64,000 nucleotides of DNA. Source: Bidens hawaiensis. Taxonomy: Eukaryota; Streptophyta; Magnoliopsida; Asterales; Asteraceae. The DNA lies in the NCBI GenBank assembly GCA_021521415.1, contig JAIQDT010009160.1, forward strand, positions 17,939 through 81,938, in the 5' to 3' direction. Made by a program: the position numbers and the translations under genes. Every line of letters begins with the position of its first letter. The stretch's first letter is position 1. The notes below the pieces were generated by a model. The model saw nothing but the letters and a program-made list of their open reading frames with translations. It was not told where the DNA came from and did no database searches. Positions 34,900-47,219 of the stretch are shown here, in pieces.

Positions 34900-35708
34900 T
34901 GTTGGAATTGATCTGCCCAAGACACATATTTGAGTTGATGTGGCTAGTACGTATTGATCCAAGTGCGGTCATACCCAATAACAAGCTAGGCAAACGCCAC
35001 GATATTTATTATTAGATTTGATCTAAGTAATAATAGCAACACTTATATTTGGAAAATGGGTTTTCTAAATATTTGCATTTGTGTGTAAAATAAATTATAT
35101 GGATAATTTACGAGAGACGTTATTTATTCGATAAGTATCAAAACATGTATAAGGAAATTGAACAAAATCGAAAAGGTTTTTGGGGGGAAAAGCCCCATGG
35201 GGCCGGCCACCTCTCTCTCTCCTCTTTCCCTTTTGTTTGTTTCCATAACATGCAAGAAATATGTATGGGTGTGTAAGGGAATTACATACATAACACACTA
35301 CACTCTCTCACACACACATATTGCTCTCTCTCTCTCTTTTCTTCTCCCATCGGAACCGAGAACATGAGGAAGAAGAAGAACAAGGTTGTTCTTGCAAGTT
35401 TTGGATCCTAGCAACCAAAGGCGTTTGTTGGAGCTTGTCGGGAATACAAGCTTGAGGAGTCCTTTCCTTGGATTCTAGCCGTTCATAACCTTCATCCCTT
35501 TCGGTTTTCTGGACTTCAAGGTATGTATGATAAACACCCTATGGTTGTGTTCTTGATAGCTTGATAATCGTATATGGATCCTGGATTGGGTTATACATAA
35601 TCGGGTTTATGTATTTGGTAAAAACAAAATTTAAAACTAATATCTTCCGCTGCGTTTTCCTTAATAATTGGTTATTTTGGACTTTGATAATCTTGCTAAA
35701 ACCCAACA
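34900..35708 (+). repeat. 3' LTR of copia element C
   Basis: 809 bp, TGTTGGAATTG to ACCCAACA. Same content as the 5' LTR with a shorter CT run and scattered substitutions. Confidence 0.9.
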
Positions 35709-36144
35709 ATGTACACAAACATCACATACTAGTCCAAGGCTCATGCCTAAAGCAAAGATTTTCAAACATTTTCAGCAATCGATTTTTTTCGGTGTTCCAA
35801 TATTTCTTCTTAAAGATGGTTCTATATGGCGGGTATGTAGTATACTGTAAGGGGAACGTGCTTGTTTTCCGAACTCTTGACACCAAGGTTATTGAAACCT
35901 AAGGATAAGCAATACCTATAAATCCCAACCAGACGTGGGACCCGGTTGCTTACCTGGAGAGTTCAGAAAGGGCGTTAAACCTATTAAGCCAAAGCGTACC
36001 ACCTTCAACGCCATATGAATCACAACTTTTTTCTTTCAAACGTGACTATGTTCTCTTTGTGAATAGGAATATGGTTACACTCCTAAGGATGTCACACGAG
36101 TAATGGTGGTTCATGTGACGTGTAATTCCGATGTTTTACAATGT

Positions 36145-36570
36145 GTTTTAATTGAATGATTGTCAAGTCGTGGTGATACATGAATACCCAGCTTTTGGTT
36201 CGATTTGATTACGTATTTTAATTTTTTTTTGTGTTTTAATACGAGAATAGTCGAATTTCAACTCGTTTTCATTATTTATTTTTACAGTTTAATATTAAAA
36301 CTTCGAAAAGTCATGGTGATACATGAAGTGACGAGTTTCAAATTGATTATTTCTTTAAATATGCATTTATTAATACAATTTAAAATTGAAACTTTGAAAA
36401 GTCATGGTGATACATGAATTGTCGAGTTTTAATTTGATTAATTTCTATATATATATATTCATTTAACATTATGATTTAAAATTGATACTTAGAAAAGTCA
36501 TGGTGGTACATGAATAGTCGAGTTTCAGTTAGATTATGTTATTATTATATTCATGTACTATTATGGTGTA
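36145..36570 (+). repeat. degenerate direct repeats in element B interior
   Basis: Units of about 90-145 bp with the conserved core GTCATGGTGATACATGAA followed by GTCGAGTTTCAATTTGATT and an AT-rich spacer. They decay from left to right. Confidence 0.7.
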
Positions 36571-37545
36571 GAATTTCAATTCGATGTCATTACTTATACT
36601 AAGTTCAATATATTTTCCATGTTGTTATTCAAAAATTTGTGAGATTTTTTTAAGGAAATGAACATTTCAATTTCGATTTAGAATTTGGTTTCATGCGATT
36701 TTATTTCTTTACTTGTTTTCTTTAAAGATTTATATAGGTTAATTTTGATGTTTCTTTCGGTCGATAAAAAGAATTTCATTTTTACGTCTCATGTCACGCA
36801 AATCATTCACGTTTTGCAAAATATCTTCTTGTTTTCCTTGACGTCGCCCTCAAAACTCAACACGCAAAGTGACAACTCATATTATCGCACGATTGGCCAC
36901 CGTGATCCCAACCATGACCCAAAACCCATCAAATCCGTATTACCCATGACTGTAGATCCAATAACTATGCTTGAACCGATCCAAAACCCAACACAACTCT
37001 TGTACACTCAAACATACCCCAACAAAAAGTTCGGCATAGAGACACACTCTTTGTATAGCTTGTGTAAATCCCAACACTCCATTACCATAAAAATACGATA
37101 ATTTCAGCCACCACCTCTTACGAAAAACCTATACATATTATACATCACCTATACCCACAACCTGTTACCCAACCATTTGTCTCAACTACATGCCATATGT
37201 TCGTACTTCAAGCATGCTATCAGTGTAGTGACTCGAGTACCCCCATAATACTCAAAAAAGGCCTAACTTGTTTTCTCCATGCAACATCTTAAACCGCATC
37301 CTCTGACCACTTGGAGCTCACTCGTAGCTTTACACCCATACTTAGCCCATTAATACTCGTCAAACATACTTATTTCTATTATTTTGTTTTTTTTTAAATC
37401 ATTACGTTTCTCCGCATTCAATATATATATATGAACACCTTATAATTATAATTTCAAATCCTCAAATTATTTATTAAATAGTTAATTAACAAGTACTTAA
37501 TCAAGTTGATGTTCTTTAAAAAGAATTTAAGTCAAACATATGGTT

Positions 37546-37612
37546 ATAATTATCACTATTATTATTATTATTATTATTATTATTGTTATTAGTATCGCTA
37601 TTATTGTTATTA

Positions 37613-37656
<44 letters not shown>

Positions 37657-37700
37657 TCATTACTACTATTATGGCCAATATTATTATTATTATTACCAAT
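37546..37700. repeat. (ATT)n microsatellite
   Basis: Imperfect ATT/GTT trinucleotide run inside element B. It also gives a spurious isoleucine-rich frame on the minus strand. Confidence 0.95.
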
Positions 37701-38205
37701 ATAATTCTTATTATATATAATATTTTTTTCAAGGTTAAATGAAAATGTTAAATAAAGTAAAATCGTTATTTCAAGCAAGTCCTAAGCCTTGAGGCTATTA
37801 GATTATCATCATAACAATTCTATCAAAATGAGTTATTTTTAGTTGGTGATCATCTTTAAAGTTTTCATAGGACGCCGTCATATGGGAGACCTTTATTCTA
37901 CATTAAAAAAGTTCATAAAGTGTTGAAAACTTAGCACTAGCTAAGAATTTTATTTTATTATTATTATTACTAAGCTTTTTCAAAAATTATTATTATAAAA
38001 GCATCGTTTTTTTATTGAATTTCATAACCTTAAGCGAAGTATAAAGAGAGCATTTTCCTCTTTCCCTTCGTCAACGCCAACAAATTTAGTTGAGAAATCA
38101 TGGCACTACCCTCACCATAACCATCATACCTCAAACGTACCGTCGAAAAGACAAGTATCGCAAGTTCCGTCTTGTTTAATTTTTATTTTAATTATTAATT
38201 TCTTT

Positions 38206-38209
<4 letters not shown>

Positions 38210-38271
<62 letters not shown>
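38210..38271. repeat. (TA)n microsatellite
   Basis: About 60 bp of uninterrupted TA. Shorter TA runs occur at the same relative place in both B LTRs (22481-22521 and 39702-39741). Confidence 0.95.
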
Positions 38272-38273
<2 letters not shown>

Positions 38274-39560
38274 TATTTGAATATAACCAAAGCAATTTTA
38301 TGTATCAAATCCTTTCGAGGATTATTTATGAAGTTTATTACTGAGTTTGTATATTTTTTATTGCCGAGCCATTTTCGTTGTCATTCATGGTTGCATTGCG
38401 GAATTTGTTTACTATATCTAAATCTCGCTTTTATGACTGATTTCCCATAAACGTAACCCTTTAGTGGAAACTGGGATTTCAAACATATTTAGGTACATGT
38501 TGAATTTAATTTACTTTTACACGAATTGTTTTGATTACTTGTTTGGTTCTTTTTTCGTCCAATGTTTCACGAATTATTTTCTTGATGTCTCATCAATCTG
38601 AGACCTAAGTTTTACTTTGATTTCGAAGTTTCAAGTATATACTTGGTTAATCTTGCTGCTATTCAAAATTGATGATTTGTGGGGAATTTTCATTTGTTAA
38701 CCGAAGTTTCAAATTGATGTTTTATGTTGTTTTGACTTCTAGAACCCAAACTATTTTGATATTAAATTTCACTTATCAATTTTATGCCAATGCGTTTTCG
38801 ATTTACTTGTTGATATTTTGTTAGCACAATGCTGCATTTAATTGCCATGTTATTCTCGACCCGGTTATTTACAACTAATTACTGTGATGATCATGAATTG
38901 ATGTTTTACCCGTGTAGTTATTGATACCCGAAGTTTACCTGATTTCCAAGTTATTATTTCCAGAATCGAAAGTCTTATTCATTGATTTTATTATTCTTGA
39001 ACCTCAATGTTTACATTTACAACAGTATTACTGGCGTCGAAAATTTTATTTATTTTTGTTATTTTGAACCCCAATAGCTCATTTATCAAATATGAGATTT
39101 TGAATTATAAAATTTGTTTATATTAAAGAGTTCTCTTTTATTAATGTCTTACAAAACCACACAATATGGAAAACCATGTGGACCATGCGACGAACAAAGT
39201 AATTACAGGTGCACACGTAATTATCAAAGTCCTCGCATGGAAATCATAGAAAGAACAGTTGTGTGCAATAACTCTAAACTTCGATTGATTTTAGAAAAAC
39301 GGGACAAATGCAATATGATAAGGGCATGGTGGATATACCGCTGGTACATCCTATATATAAGTGCCCTTGTCATATTTCCAATTTGTTGCGTCTTTCGGGA
39401 CATTCAAAGAACGACGTTATTTTTTTTATTTAACGTGTATATAAAAAAATGTTTAAACTTTTAACAACTATATATACTAGTTGTTTTCTTTTATTATTTT
39501 ATTTATTTAATTTCATTTTTATTTTTATTTCGGGATGAAATTTCTAAAAGTTGTTAATCC

Positions 39561-39700
39561 TGTAACATTCGTTAATATTCAAACCCGACCAATTATAATT
39601 TTCTGATGTTATTCGATAAATTAAACATATACACATATGTTACATATTTCGTATGTAATAGTTTTTCTTTCCTAAAGTTATTTAATAATATTAATCATTA

Positions 39701-39743
<43 letters not shown>

Positions 39744-41679
39744 TATAACAAACATGATTTTTCTTTATTCAAATATCACATAATTAACATTATTGATGTA
39801 TAATCAAAGTACATCCTTTTAATTTAGTTATCTAACATTTATTTTTGTCACATTTATTTTTTCCTAATGTTATTTATTTTTTAAAAGATGAAAATATCTT
39901 CTTACACCATTTAAGTTTTGGTCAAACCTCCTTCGCCAAAGCACTCTCCTAATCAATTTTTTCATTAAAATATTCTTAAGAGTAACCTCCCCATTTTAGT
40001 ATAAATAAGAACCTACTTCCACCCCTTTCATTCTTTACACCATTCTTTGAGAAATTCAAGAGATTATTTTTCCATTTCAAAGGTAGAATTTTAATTATTT
40101 AATTCTTCTTCATCTTATTTCTATTTATTTTAATTCTTGTTTATACTAGTTAATAAAATGGTCACATGACCATAACACTATCATGTCTAGGAATCCACAT
40201 AATCCATACACCATGATGTATGGGGTGGATGAGACAAAGAACATAAGGAGATGATTGATTACACGAAGGTCACACTTGAAACATTCTTACATCTTTATTT
40301 ATCTGTTTTGAATTTTTTTTTATTCAAAGGAACCAAGGACTTTTGAAGATATATGCTCATAAATGTTATATAATCATATCCACAAAAGTCCCTAATTTTA
40401 TTTCTTCAAAATCCTTTTTGAAATCGTTAAAATATTGCTTCTAGCAATATTCGAGTTTTGGCATTAGATATAGCTGTTAAAGAAATAGGCATATCTTGTT
40501 CATAATAAACTGAAAAAGTGTAATACCATATTCTATGATACACTTCATTTAAATACGCTTCTAAAAACTATTTTTACGCATTTTAATTCATTTGTATGAA
40601 TCCGCGATCAATATTTTATAAACAGTGAGCAGATTCGTACCCTCTGATTTACATGGCTGTTTTGGCCAATTTAGGTTACGAATTTGTAAAACTTTTCTAA
40701 ATTAAAGTTGTTCAAAACATTCTAATTTAGTAGATTGGAAAGTCTACTAAATAAAATTGTTTGATATTTTAAATACCATAAATAAAACAGAACAATTTCC
40801 TGTCCAAAAACCAATTTTTTATTTCAACTTCCTTTTTAATCTTTTCCTTGTTTTTATCTTATTATTTATTCATTTAATTTAGTATTATTTAAACTTTAGA
40901 ATCCCGTTAGTTATTCTTTAATTATTATATTTTGTTTATTTATAGTTCGTGAGGTTCGATCGATCATTTTCTTTAACGTGCTTTCGGTTGTCATTCCAAG
41001 TTTAGCTTTAATCTCAAAGGTGAGTTTCTCACACCCTCATTTTACTCTTTTACTACTTTTGGAGGTAGCATATATATCCTATCCAATTACAATTTTGTTT
41101 ATTCATTATTTAGAAACTACAATTTGTTACATGGACTTGTGTGTTTATTTGCTTTTTTGCTCATGGTTTCTTCATTAAGTATGATCTTACGCCCCCCTTT
41201 GCACTCAATACATTTGTTTTTATGAGCGGGAAAGGGCCTTATTTTCCGAGTAAGTTGGTGCACAATTCCAACTGGAAAGGACCTTACTTGCGCTTATCTG
41301 AGTACGTTGGTGCACTATCCCAACTATAAAGGACTTTACTTGCTCATTTACACTTGTTCATTGAAAGCGTATGATTTTTATGTACTAATATCAAACTTGT
41401 GTGAACTCACCAACACATTTAATTGACATTATTTTATACATATGCTACAAGTCCATCTATTCGAAGTTGAGACAAGAAGAAGACACCAGAAATTAGGTTA
41501 TATTGATAAATGGACAAGTTTTTAATTGTTCTTGTATTTTCCGTGTATTTCATGTTACAAATTTTTGTACTTGATGTTTAAATTAATTAATGATAATATT
41601 GTCAGTTAATAGTGTCACATGTGTTTTGAGAAATATGTACACCACACTCAGGCATTTCCGCTTTAGCCGGGGTGTTACA
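39561..41679 (+). repeat. 3' LTR of element B
   Basis: 2119 bp, TGTAACATTCG to GGTGTTACA. It carries two stretches absent from the 5' LTR: about 100 bp at 40755-40860, and about 100 bp at 41235-41335 made of two related units (AGTAAGTTGGTGCAC / AGTACGTTGGTGCAC). The latter suggests unit loss in the 5' copy. TATA-like AGTATAAATAAGAA at about 39997. Confidence 0.85.
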
Positions 41680-41684
41680 TGATT

Positions 41685-42975
41685 TCTTTCACAAGTTTTG
41701 TGTCACATTAGAATTAAGATTTATGTCATTGAAATCAGGTTCCTCAATGATCAAATCAGCAGTTGCATCATGAAATTCAGTTGAATCTTTAGCAAACTAT
41801 TGTGAAGATGAAGTAACATCGTTTCCAATATTTAAACTTTGAAACAAAGTCTCAAAGTCTGGTTGTCTTTCAGTTTGATTATGAACAAACAAGTCATCAG
41901 GTTGCCCTTCATTGTTGACAGTTTGCTTTTGATCACTTTGATCATTCGTTTGCTCATTATTCATGATAGGTTGTTCTTGAACAGGTGATTGCTCAAGATT
42001 GTCATTTTGTTCAACATCTTTTTTATGATCAGAAGCAGTCTTGATAAAGTAATATTCAACATTTTGGTTTGCAACTTTGGACCACAACTTGTCCAAGTCA
42101 ATCTTCTTTTCTAACTTTTCTTCTTGGGCACTTATTCTGTACAAAGTTTCATCAAAGTCTTCAGGATAAATCTTGAAAGACATGATTAACTTCTCAAGAT
42201 CAAATAACCAAGATGCTCCATCAATTGTATTGAACTGATTTTCATTGAATATCACATCAGAAGATTCAATCACACTCAAGTGATCCTTCACATATACTCT
42301 ATAAGCCTTTGAGTGTGTGGAGTATCCAACAAAGAAACACTCTAAAGATTTCGATTGAAGCTTGTATAAGTAGTCTTTAGTATTCAATAATGAGCACTTG
42401 CATCCAAAAGGCTTTTGAAACTTGATGTAGGGCTTTCGTTTGTACAAAATCTCATAAGGAGTCTTGTCTTGGCTTTTGTTTAGAAGAACCCTGTTCTGAA
42501 CATAGCAAGCAGTGTTGATTGCTTCTGCCCAAAAAGTAACAGGTAAATAAGCATCTGCTAACATGGTTCTTGCAGGTTCAATGAGTGTTCTGTTTCTTCT
42601 TTCAGCTACACCATTTTGTTCATGAGTTCTAGGAGCACTGAATTGTTGTAGAATTCCTTTAGCAAGGCAGAATTCAGTCATTACTCCATTCTTGAACTCA
42701 GTCCTGTTGTCACTCTCATCACTTTTACCCTTACATCCAGTTGGTTCTCCATCCTTGTGACACAACTCTTGATCAATTCTGTAGCTTCATCTTTGGAGTT
42801 CAGAAAATAAACCCAAGTGTATCTTGAAAAATCATCAATGATCACTAAGCAATACCTCTTCTTTCCTATATTAGGAACACTCACAGGAACAAAGAGATCC
42901 ATATGAAGCAATTCCAGTATATTTTCAATTGAGTTTACAAGTTTTTCTTTGTGTGATGACATGAAAAGCATTTGT
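41685..42975 (-). pseudogene. copia integrase (element D)
   Basis: Frame 42681-42971 gives the N-terminal core (LLHMDLFVPVSVPNIGKKRY with the first catalytic Asp, VIIDDFSRYTWVYFL). Frame 41797-42765 gives the rest: DNRTEFKNGVMTEF (second Asp), HEQNGVAERRNRTLIEPARTM (Glu), TFWAEAINTACYVQNRVL, PFGCKCSLLNTKDYL, ECFFVGYSTHSKAYRVY, then a long acidic/Gln-rich linker to RT. A frameshift lies near 42700. The linker is cut at 41684 by element B and resumes at 22339. Confidence 0.9.
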
Positions 42976-43420
42976 CATCAAGCTTGAACTCCATTGTAGG
43001 TAAACCAATTACATGTTCACCTTTAACAAGTTTGTTCATTTTCTTCAGATTAACATGACAAAGCTTTATGTGCCACATGTGATTTGGTCCCATTTTCAGT
43101 GGCTTTTGAAACAAAACATGTTACCATTTCTAGGAGCCATCATCATAATCAAATATGGAGGAATCACAAATTCAGGTTTGAGGATGAAACAGTGTGAATC
43201 ATCAAATCCAACCTTATAACCTTTATCACACATTAGAGAGATGCTCAAAAGGTTATATTGCAATCCTTCCACATAAAATACATTGTCAAATGACACCGTG
43301 TCATTGGTCAGTATACGTTTCCCCACTATCTTCCGTCCATTTTCATCCCTGGAACATCCACTGTCTATATACCATTCATAATTGATTGATGTGGATTGTT
43401 CCTACACGAATCAAACAAAA
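42976..43420 (-). pseudogene. copia protease and GAG-pre-integrase (element D), deleted
   Basis: WYIDSGCSRDENGRKIVGK gives the protease active site (D-S-G) at about 43370. The middle of the domain is missing: active-site residues run almost directly into NDTVSFDNVFYVEGLQYNLLSIS, the C-terminal flap region. The frame 43096-43326 then enters the GAG-pre-integrase part (SHCFILKPEFVIPP, ending FCFKSH). The internal loss of several tens of codons would inactivate it. Confidence 0.8.
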
Positions 43421-45360
43421 ATGATCAGTTAAGTGATGATGCACAAGCTACATCAGCTTGTAAATCATCAGTGACATGAACAAGTGTTGCATTGGGTTTG
43501 TGGTCTTCATACACAACTTCACAAGAGTCATCTGAATCATCAGATTCATAGCCAGTTTCATATGATTTGTTCACATATGGAACAATACTCTTGCATTCCT
43601 TAATGACATAATCTCTTTTCAGACTGTTTCAACTGTTTCACGAGTCACATGTGTCTCCTTTGACACTTGAATCTCACTTCTTGGTTTCCAAGAAAAACCT
43701 TGGGCCTCAAACCCATGTTTCAACAAAAAATTTTCTTCTCCACCTAAATCCCTTGATTTCTTTCTCCTAACCATCTCCTTCTGAAACTTTACTTCAACCA
43801 TTGCTAGCTTCCCATGATCAACAGATTTCTCATTTTTAACATCCTTATCAGGGTTTATTCTAATTTGTTGGTCATCCTGGGAACCTTCTTCTGTTTAACA
43901 ACTGGTTTTTCTTTCTTGTCACCAATCACAATTTTCTTTTTGATGTTTGCATTATCCCCTCTATCAATATCAGCAATGGCTTCTTTCCTTTTTCCAAGTA
44001 CTCATCGTATTTTTTTTGTACAAGCCAAAATCTTGTCCAAACTTGGTAGTATCTGGAACATGAAATGGTTTGAATGTAAATCTCTCATGATAAGAATCAG
44101 TGGGATGTCCATACACATCACAGTGCTTGCACCAAACCTTTCCTTTAAAACTCTCACTTACTTTCCTCTTCTTAAATCTTTCAGTTGGCCTTAGTGGTTC
44201 AATTCCAATGGTCCTTTGATTCTTGAGCCCATCAAAGTCCTTTGATAAAGGCACATATTCCTCAGTCTTGATTTCTTGTCTTTCAATTGAGCTTTTGACA
44301 AAAGTTATTCTTTTCAGATTAATTGGATCTTTATACATGTTTCCCATATACCTTAACTGCCTTCTTTCATATTCTTCCACAGTCTCTACCTCTCCAACAT
44401 CAAATAATTCTAGATTTGAGAAAACAGGGTAAACAAGAATAAACTGATCACTATCCAAAGTGTCTTTAGTCTTCTTCTGGTTTATAACCTTTTTCTCCTT
44501 AAATGCTTCTTTTCTTGGAGGCCTTACTGCATTATATTTACCCTTTGATCGACCACATATGTCAAGTGACACATGTTCCCTTCTCATCTGTTCATGATGT
44601 TTTCTCATTTTTGGTGTGATCTTTGGTAATGTAGGAATCTTGATTGGTGGACTTGACTTGCTTTTTATTTTATCCTTTGAATCATTTTCACTTAAACATT
44701 GATCACTTGAGTCACTTAAGTCATCTTTGTTCAAACAGTCTTCATCAAAACCATCTTTAGATTTTTGTATACCAACTGAAGTTTCACCATTCTTCACTTC
44801 ATTCATCACAAACTCACTTTTGTCACTTAGTTCAACCAACTCATATCTTTCAATAAAATCTTTCTTTTCTTTAAAATCTTCCCTAAACTGATCAAGGTAT
44901 GCCTCTCTTTTATCCTTATCAACCTTCAATGAGTAATTGACATTGAAAGGTGAAGGAACATTATTGTATTTGACTTACTCCTTGATTTTGTTAATTTCCC
45001 AAAAATATTTACTGTTGAGACTAGATTTTTCAGGAAATCATTCTCAACTTGAAGTGTAGTCTTCTTCAAGTTTTCATCAAGAAACATCTTCTTCAGCCCT
45101 TCAACTTCAGTGATATAACATGATTAGACCATGTAACTATCCACAAAATCTTTTTCTAGACTCTTAATTCTTTCTTCATAGTTTAAGTCACTTGCCTTAT
45201 ACACATTTATCATACTTTGTTTATTGAAACATTCTTTTTGCAGCTTACCAACTATCATTCGCAAAGATTCATTTAATTCAAGTAATTCAAGCTTTGAAAG
45301 ATCTGAATGTACCTGAGATGAAGAGAATTCAGCTCCATTCTCCATTTTAGCCATGAATGC
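43421..45360 (-). pseudogene. gag-pol spacer of element D: long acidic/coiled region with Cys/His motif
   Basis: Frames 45124-45354 (KLELLELNESLRMIVGKLQKE, coiled-coil-like) and 43970-44929 (Lys/Glu-rich, ending with GKVWCKHCDVYGHPTDSYHE), then degenerate sequence to 43420. The CKHC....H motif resembles a second zinc knuckle with the last Cys replaced by Tyr. Such a long charged insert between the zinc knuckle and protease is seen in Sirevirus-like gag proteins; its function is unknown. Stops separate the frames. Confidence 0.6.
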
Positions 45361-46860
45361 TACATTTACTTTCTAAATCTCACCTGCATGATTGCTCCAA
45401 TCAAAATTTCCTTCTTGTTCTGTAGCTAGTGTAACATTGCTTTGGATTCTGGGTTGGGGGGTATTGTTTCTGTTGGGGTTTGCAGGAGCTTGTGGAGGGT
45501 TTTGATTATTTCGTTGAAAGTTCTGGTTTTGGGGAATTACTTTTCGGTGATTCTGTGGGTGTTGGTTGTTGTAGTTGTTGTTGAAATTTCTTTCTGGCCT
45601 TGGTTCTGGTTCTGATACTGATACTGGTTTCTCGGTTATGCAAACTAATTGTTTTGGAAATTTCTTGGTTGATTACATTCCCATGCAAAGTGTCCTGGCT
45701 GTTGAGAGTTGTAGCAAATTTCCTTTGATTTATCAAATCCTATCCTATCATTAGGACCAGACATAAGGAATCTTCTAGTTCTGTTGAACAATATTTTTCT
45801 TCTCAAGGCTAGCATAGCAGCTTTCCATTTCAAGTCCATGTATTCTAGGTCATCAGTATCAATCTGCTCTAAATCTTCTTGGACCACACCGATGTGAATC
45901 AGATTTTTTGCCAGAAAGGAATTGTATGACTCAGTAAACAATGAGGATAAGGCTTGATACTCACTTCCTTGATTGACATGTCCACCACCAATAGGAGCAT
46001 GTCCACTGGACATAGAAGCAGTATCATGATCATCAATCACTTGGACATTAAACCTGGATTGTCCACCTTCATTGTTCATATTGCCAGCAACAAAACACCT
46101 TGGTGTATCACCACCATAATCACTTGGTTCTTCAGTAATAGGAACCTGTTGTTGATTCTTTGTGGACAGATTTCCCATCGGTGCTGTGAGAGAAATGGTC
46201 ACCTAAAAACTTGGGCTATCTTCTTTGATCATGTTATATTTTAGCATCTCATGTTCAGCTGCTTATAAAAAGCAATTCACATCATCTAGATTCAACTGAG
46301 GGAAATTTACCTTCTCTTTGATGAATTTACTACCAGTGTACCATTCACCAGAAAGAGATGACAATAACATCTTGGTCATGTCATAATCAGTGATTGCTAG
46401 ATCAATAGTCCATATTTCATTAGCAATTGTCACAAATCTCTGCAGCATAGATCTTAGCTTATCACCCACTTTGAAATTGAAACAATCTAGATTAGACTTC
46501 AAACGATCCTTCTTAATGTTCTTCAACTTGGTTTTGCCTTCGAACATCTCAACAATAGCATCCCACATTGTTTTGGCTGTTGCGTGATAAGTTACACTAG
46601 TTAGGATTTCCCATGATAATCCCATCTAAATAATTGCTAGTGATCTATCATCTTTTTTTTTTCATTCGTGCTTCAACAGTCGGATTTCTCCATGTTCCAT
46701 CCGACACATAGGGTACGTTCTTGATAGAGTTCCACATCTCATCATCATTGTAACAGACGGTAGCTTCGGACAATACCTTCCACTTGATGTAGTTTTCATG
46801 TCCATACAATTTGGTTATCTTATTAGTAGACACCTCCTGCTCATCCATAGATCCAGACGT
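45361..46860 (-). pseudogene. copia gag (element D)
   Basis: Reads MDEQEVSTNKITKLYGHENYIKWK (start 46848), then after a stop NPTVEARMKKK, TSVTYHATAKTMWDAIVEMFEG, DKLRSMLQRFVTIANEI, and MTKMLLSSLSGEWYTGSKF: the UBN2-type gag domain. Frame 45645-46202 continues to a zinc knuckle, ICYNSQQPGHFAWEC, where the second Cys of C-x2-C-x4-H-x4-C is Ser. Frame 45506-45736 is a Gln/Thr-rich tail. Several frame breaks. The function was capsid formation. Confidence 0.85.
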
Positions 46861-47219
46861 CTTTTTGGTATTTTTGAAATGTTTTTAGAAACAAAGAAAA
46901 ACTTGATAAACTTAAAAAAAAATATATTAAAACACTCTTTCGAAAAATAATCAGATATGTGGTTAAAAACCTCAATTCTGATATGTCTGAATGGATTAGA
47001 GCAAGATCTATAACAAAGAAACAAACTTTAAAATAATTCTAACTAAAAGAACACTTTAAAACCTCACAAATATTGTAGATCTAGAAAAATGAAGAACATG
47101 ACAGCTGACGTCACAAATCAATGTAACAATTGTCAGCTGAAGTCATTATTAATCTTCAAAATCACCAATATTCAGCAACAATTCTTCACAGAAATAGTAG
47201 ACACAGCTCTGATACCACT
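46861..47219 (-). other. leader and primer-binding site of element D
   Basis: On the minus strand TGGTATCAGAGC (plus 47206-47217) is an exact 12-base match to the usual plant initiator tRNA-Met primer-binding site, two bases inside the LTR end. The following 345 bp to the gag ATG are AT-rich noncoding leader. Confidence 0.85.

Larger units (their letters stand above)
24447..35708 (+). mobile_element. Ty1/copia element C, nearly complete, carrying a solo LTR
   Basis: LTRs 24447-25261 and 34900-35708, about 24 substitutions by eye over roughly 805 aligned bases (near 3%), so the youngest full insertion here. Flanks ATATA (24442-24446) and ATGTA (35709-35713) are a target duplication with one mismatch. 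After removing the 3.2 kb solo LTR the element is about 8.1 kb, with leader, gag, zinc knuckle, protease, integrase, RT and RNase H in copia order. A few stops and frameshifts disable it. It belongs to the family of A and E. Confidence 0.9.
35709..39560 (+). other. noncoding interior of LARD-like element B
   Basis: 3.85 kb with no retroelement domain on either strand. Contents seen: four to five degenerate direct repeats with GTC(A/G)TGGTGATACATGAA at 36163, 36309, 36400 and 36498; an (ATT)n microsatellite at 37555-37671; a (TA)n run at 38210-38271; and short open frames without recognisable motifs (for example 36685-37101 and 39114-39464). The last bases before the LTR (CGGGATGAAATTTC at about 39530) are in the position of a polypurine tract but only weakly purine-rich. 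Confidence 0.75.
22340..41679 (+). mobile_element. LARD-like non-autonomous LTR element B
   Basis: LTRs at 22340-24247 and 39561-41679 in direct orientation, flanked by a perfect TGATT duplication (22335-22339 and 41680-41684). Directly after the 5' LTR is TTGGTATCTGAGCC, a primer-binding site close to initiator tRNA-Met. Once the nested copia C (24447-35708) is removed, internal DNA is about 4 kb (24248-24446 and 35709-39560), with no gag, protease, RT or integrase. Long LTRs with a noncoding interior and a PBS fit the definition of a large retrotransposon derivative, dependent on proteins of another element. Confidence 0.85.

Noticed and set aside
36685..37101. 138-codon ORF in the interior of B
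   Set aside because: Low-complexity start, no motif and no related frame. Treated as noncoding interior.
37527..37778. Minus-strand isoleucine-rich ORF
   Set aside because: It is the translation of the (ATT)n microsatellite.
39114..39464. 116-codon plus-strand frame in the interior of B with Cys and hydrophobic stretches
   Set aside because: No recognisable domain, AT-driven composition and no homologous frame elsewhere in the window. Most likely chance.
47206..47217. Possible tRNA gene from the tRNA-Met-like sequence
   Set aside because: Only the 12-base primer-binding complement is present, without cloverleaf or A/B boxes. The same applies at 24248.
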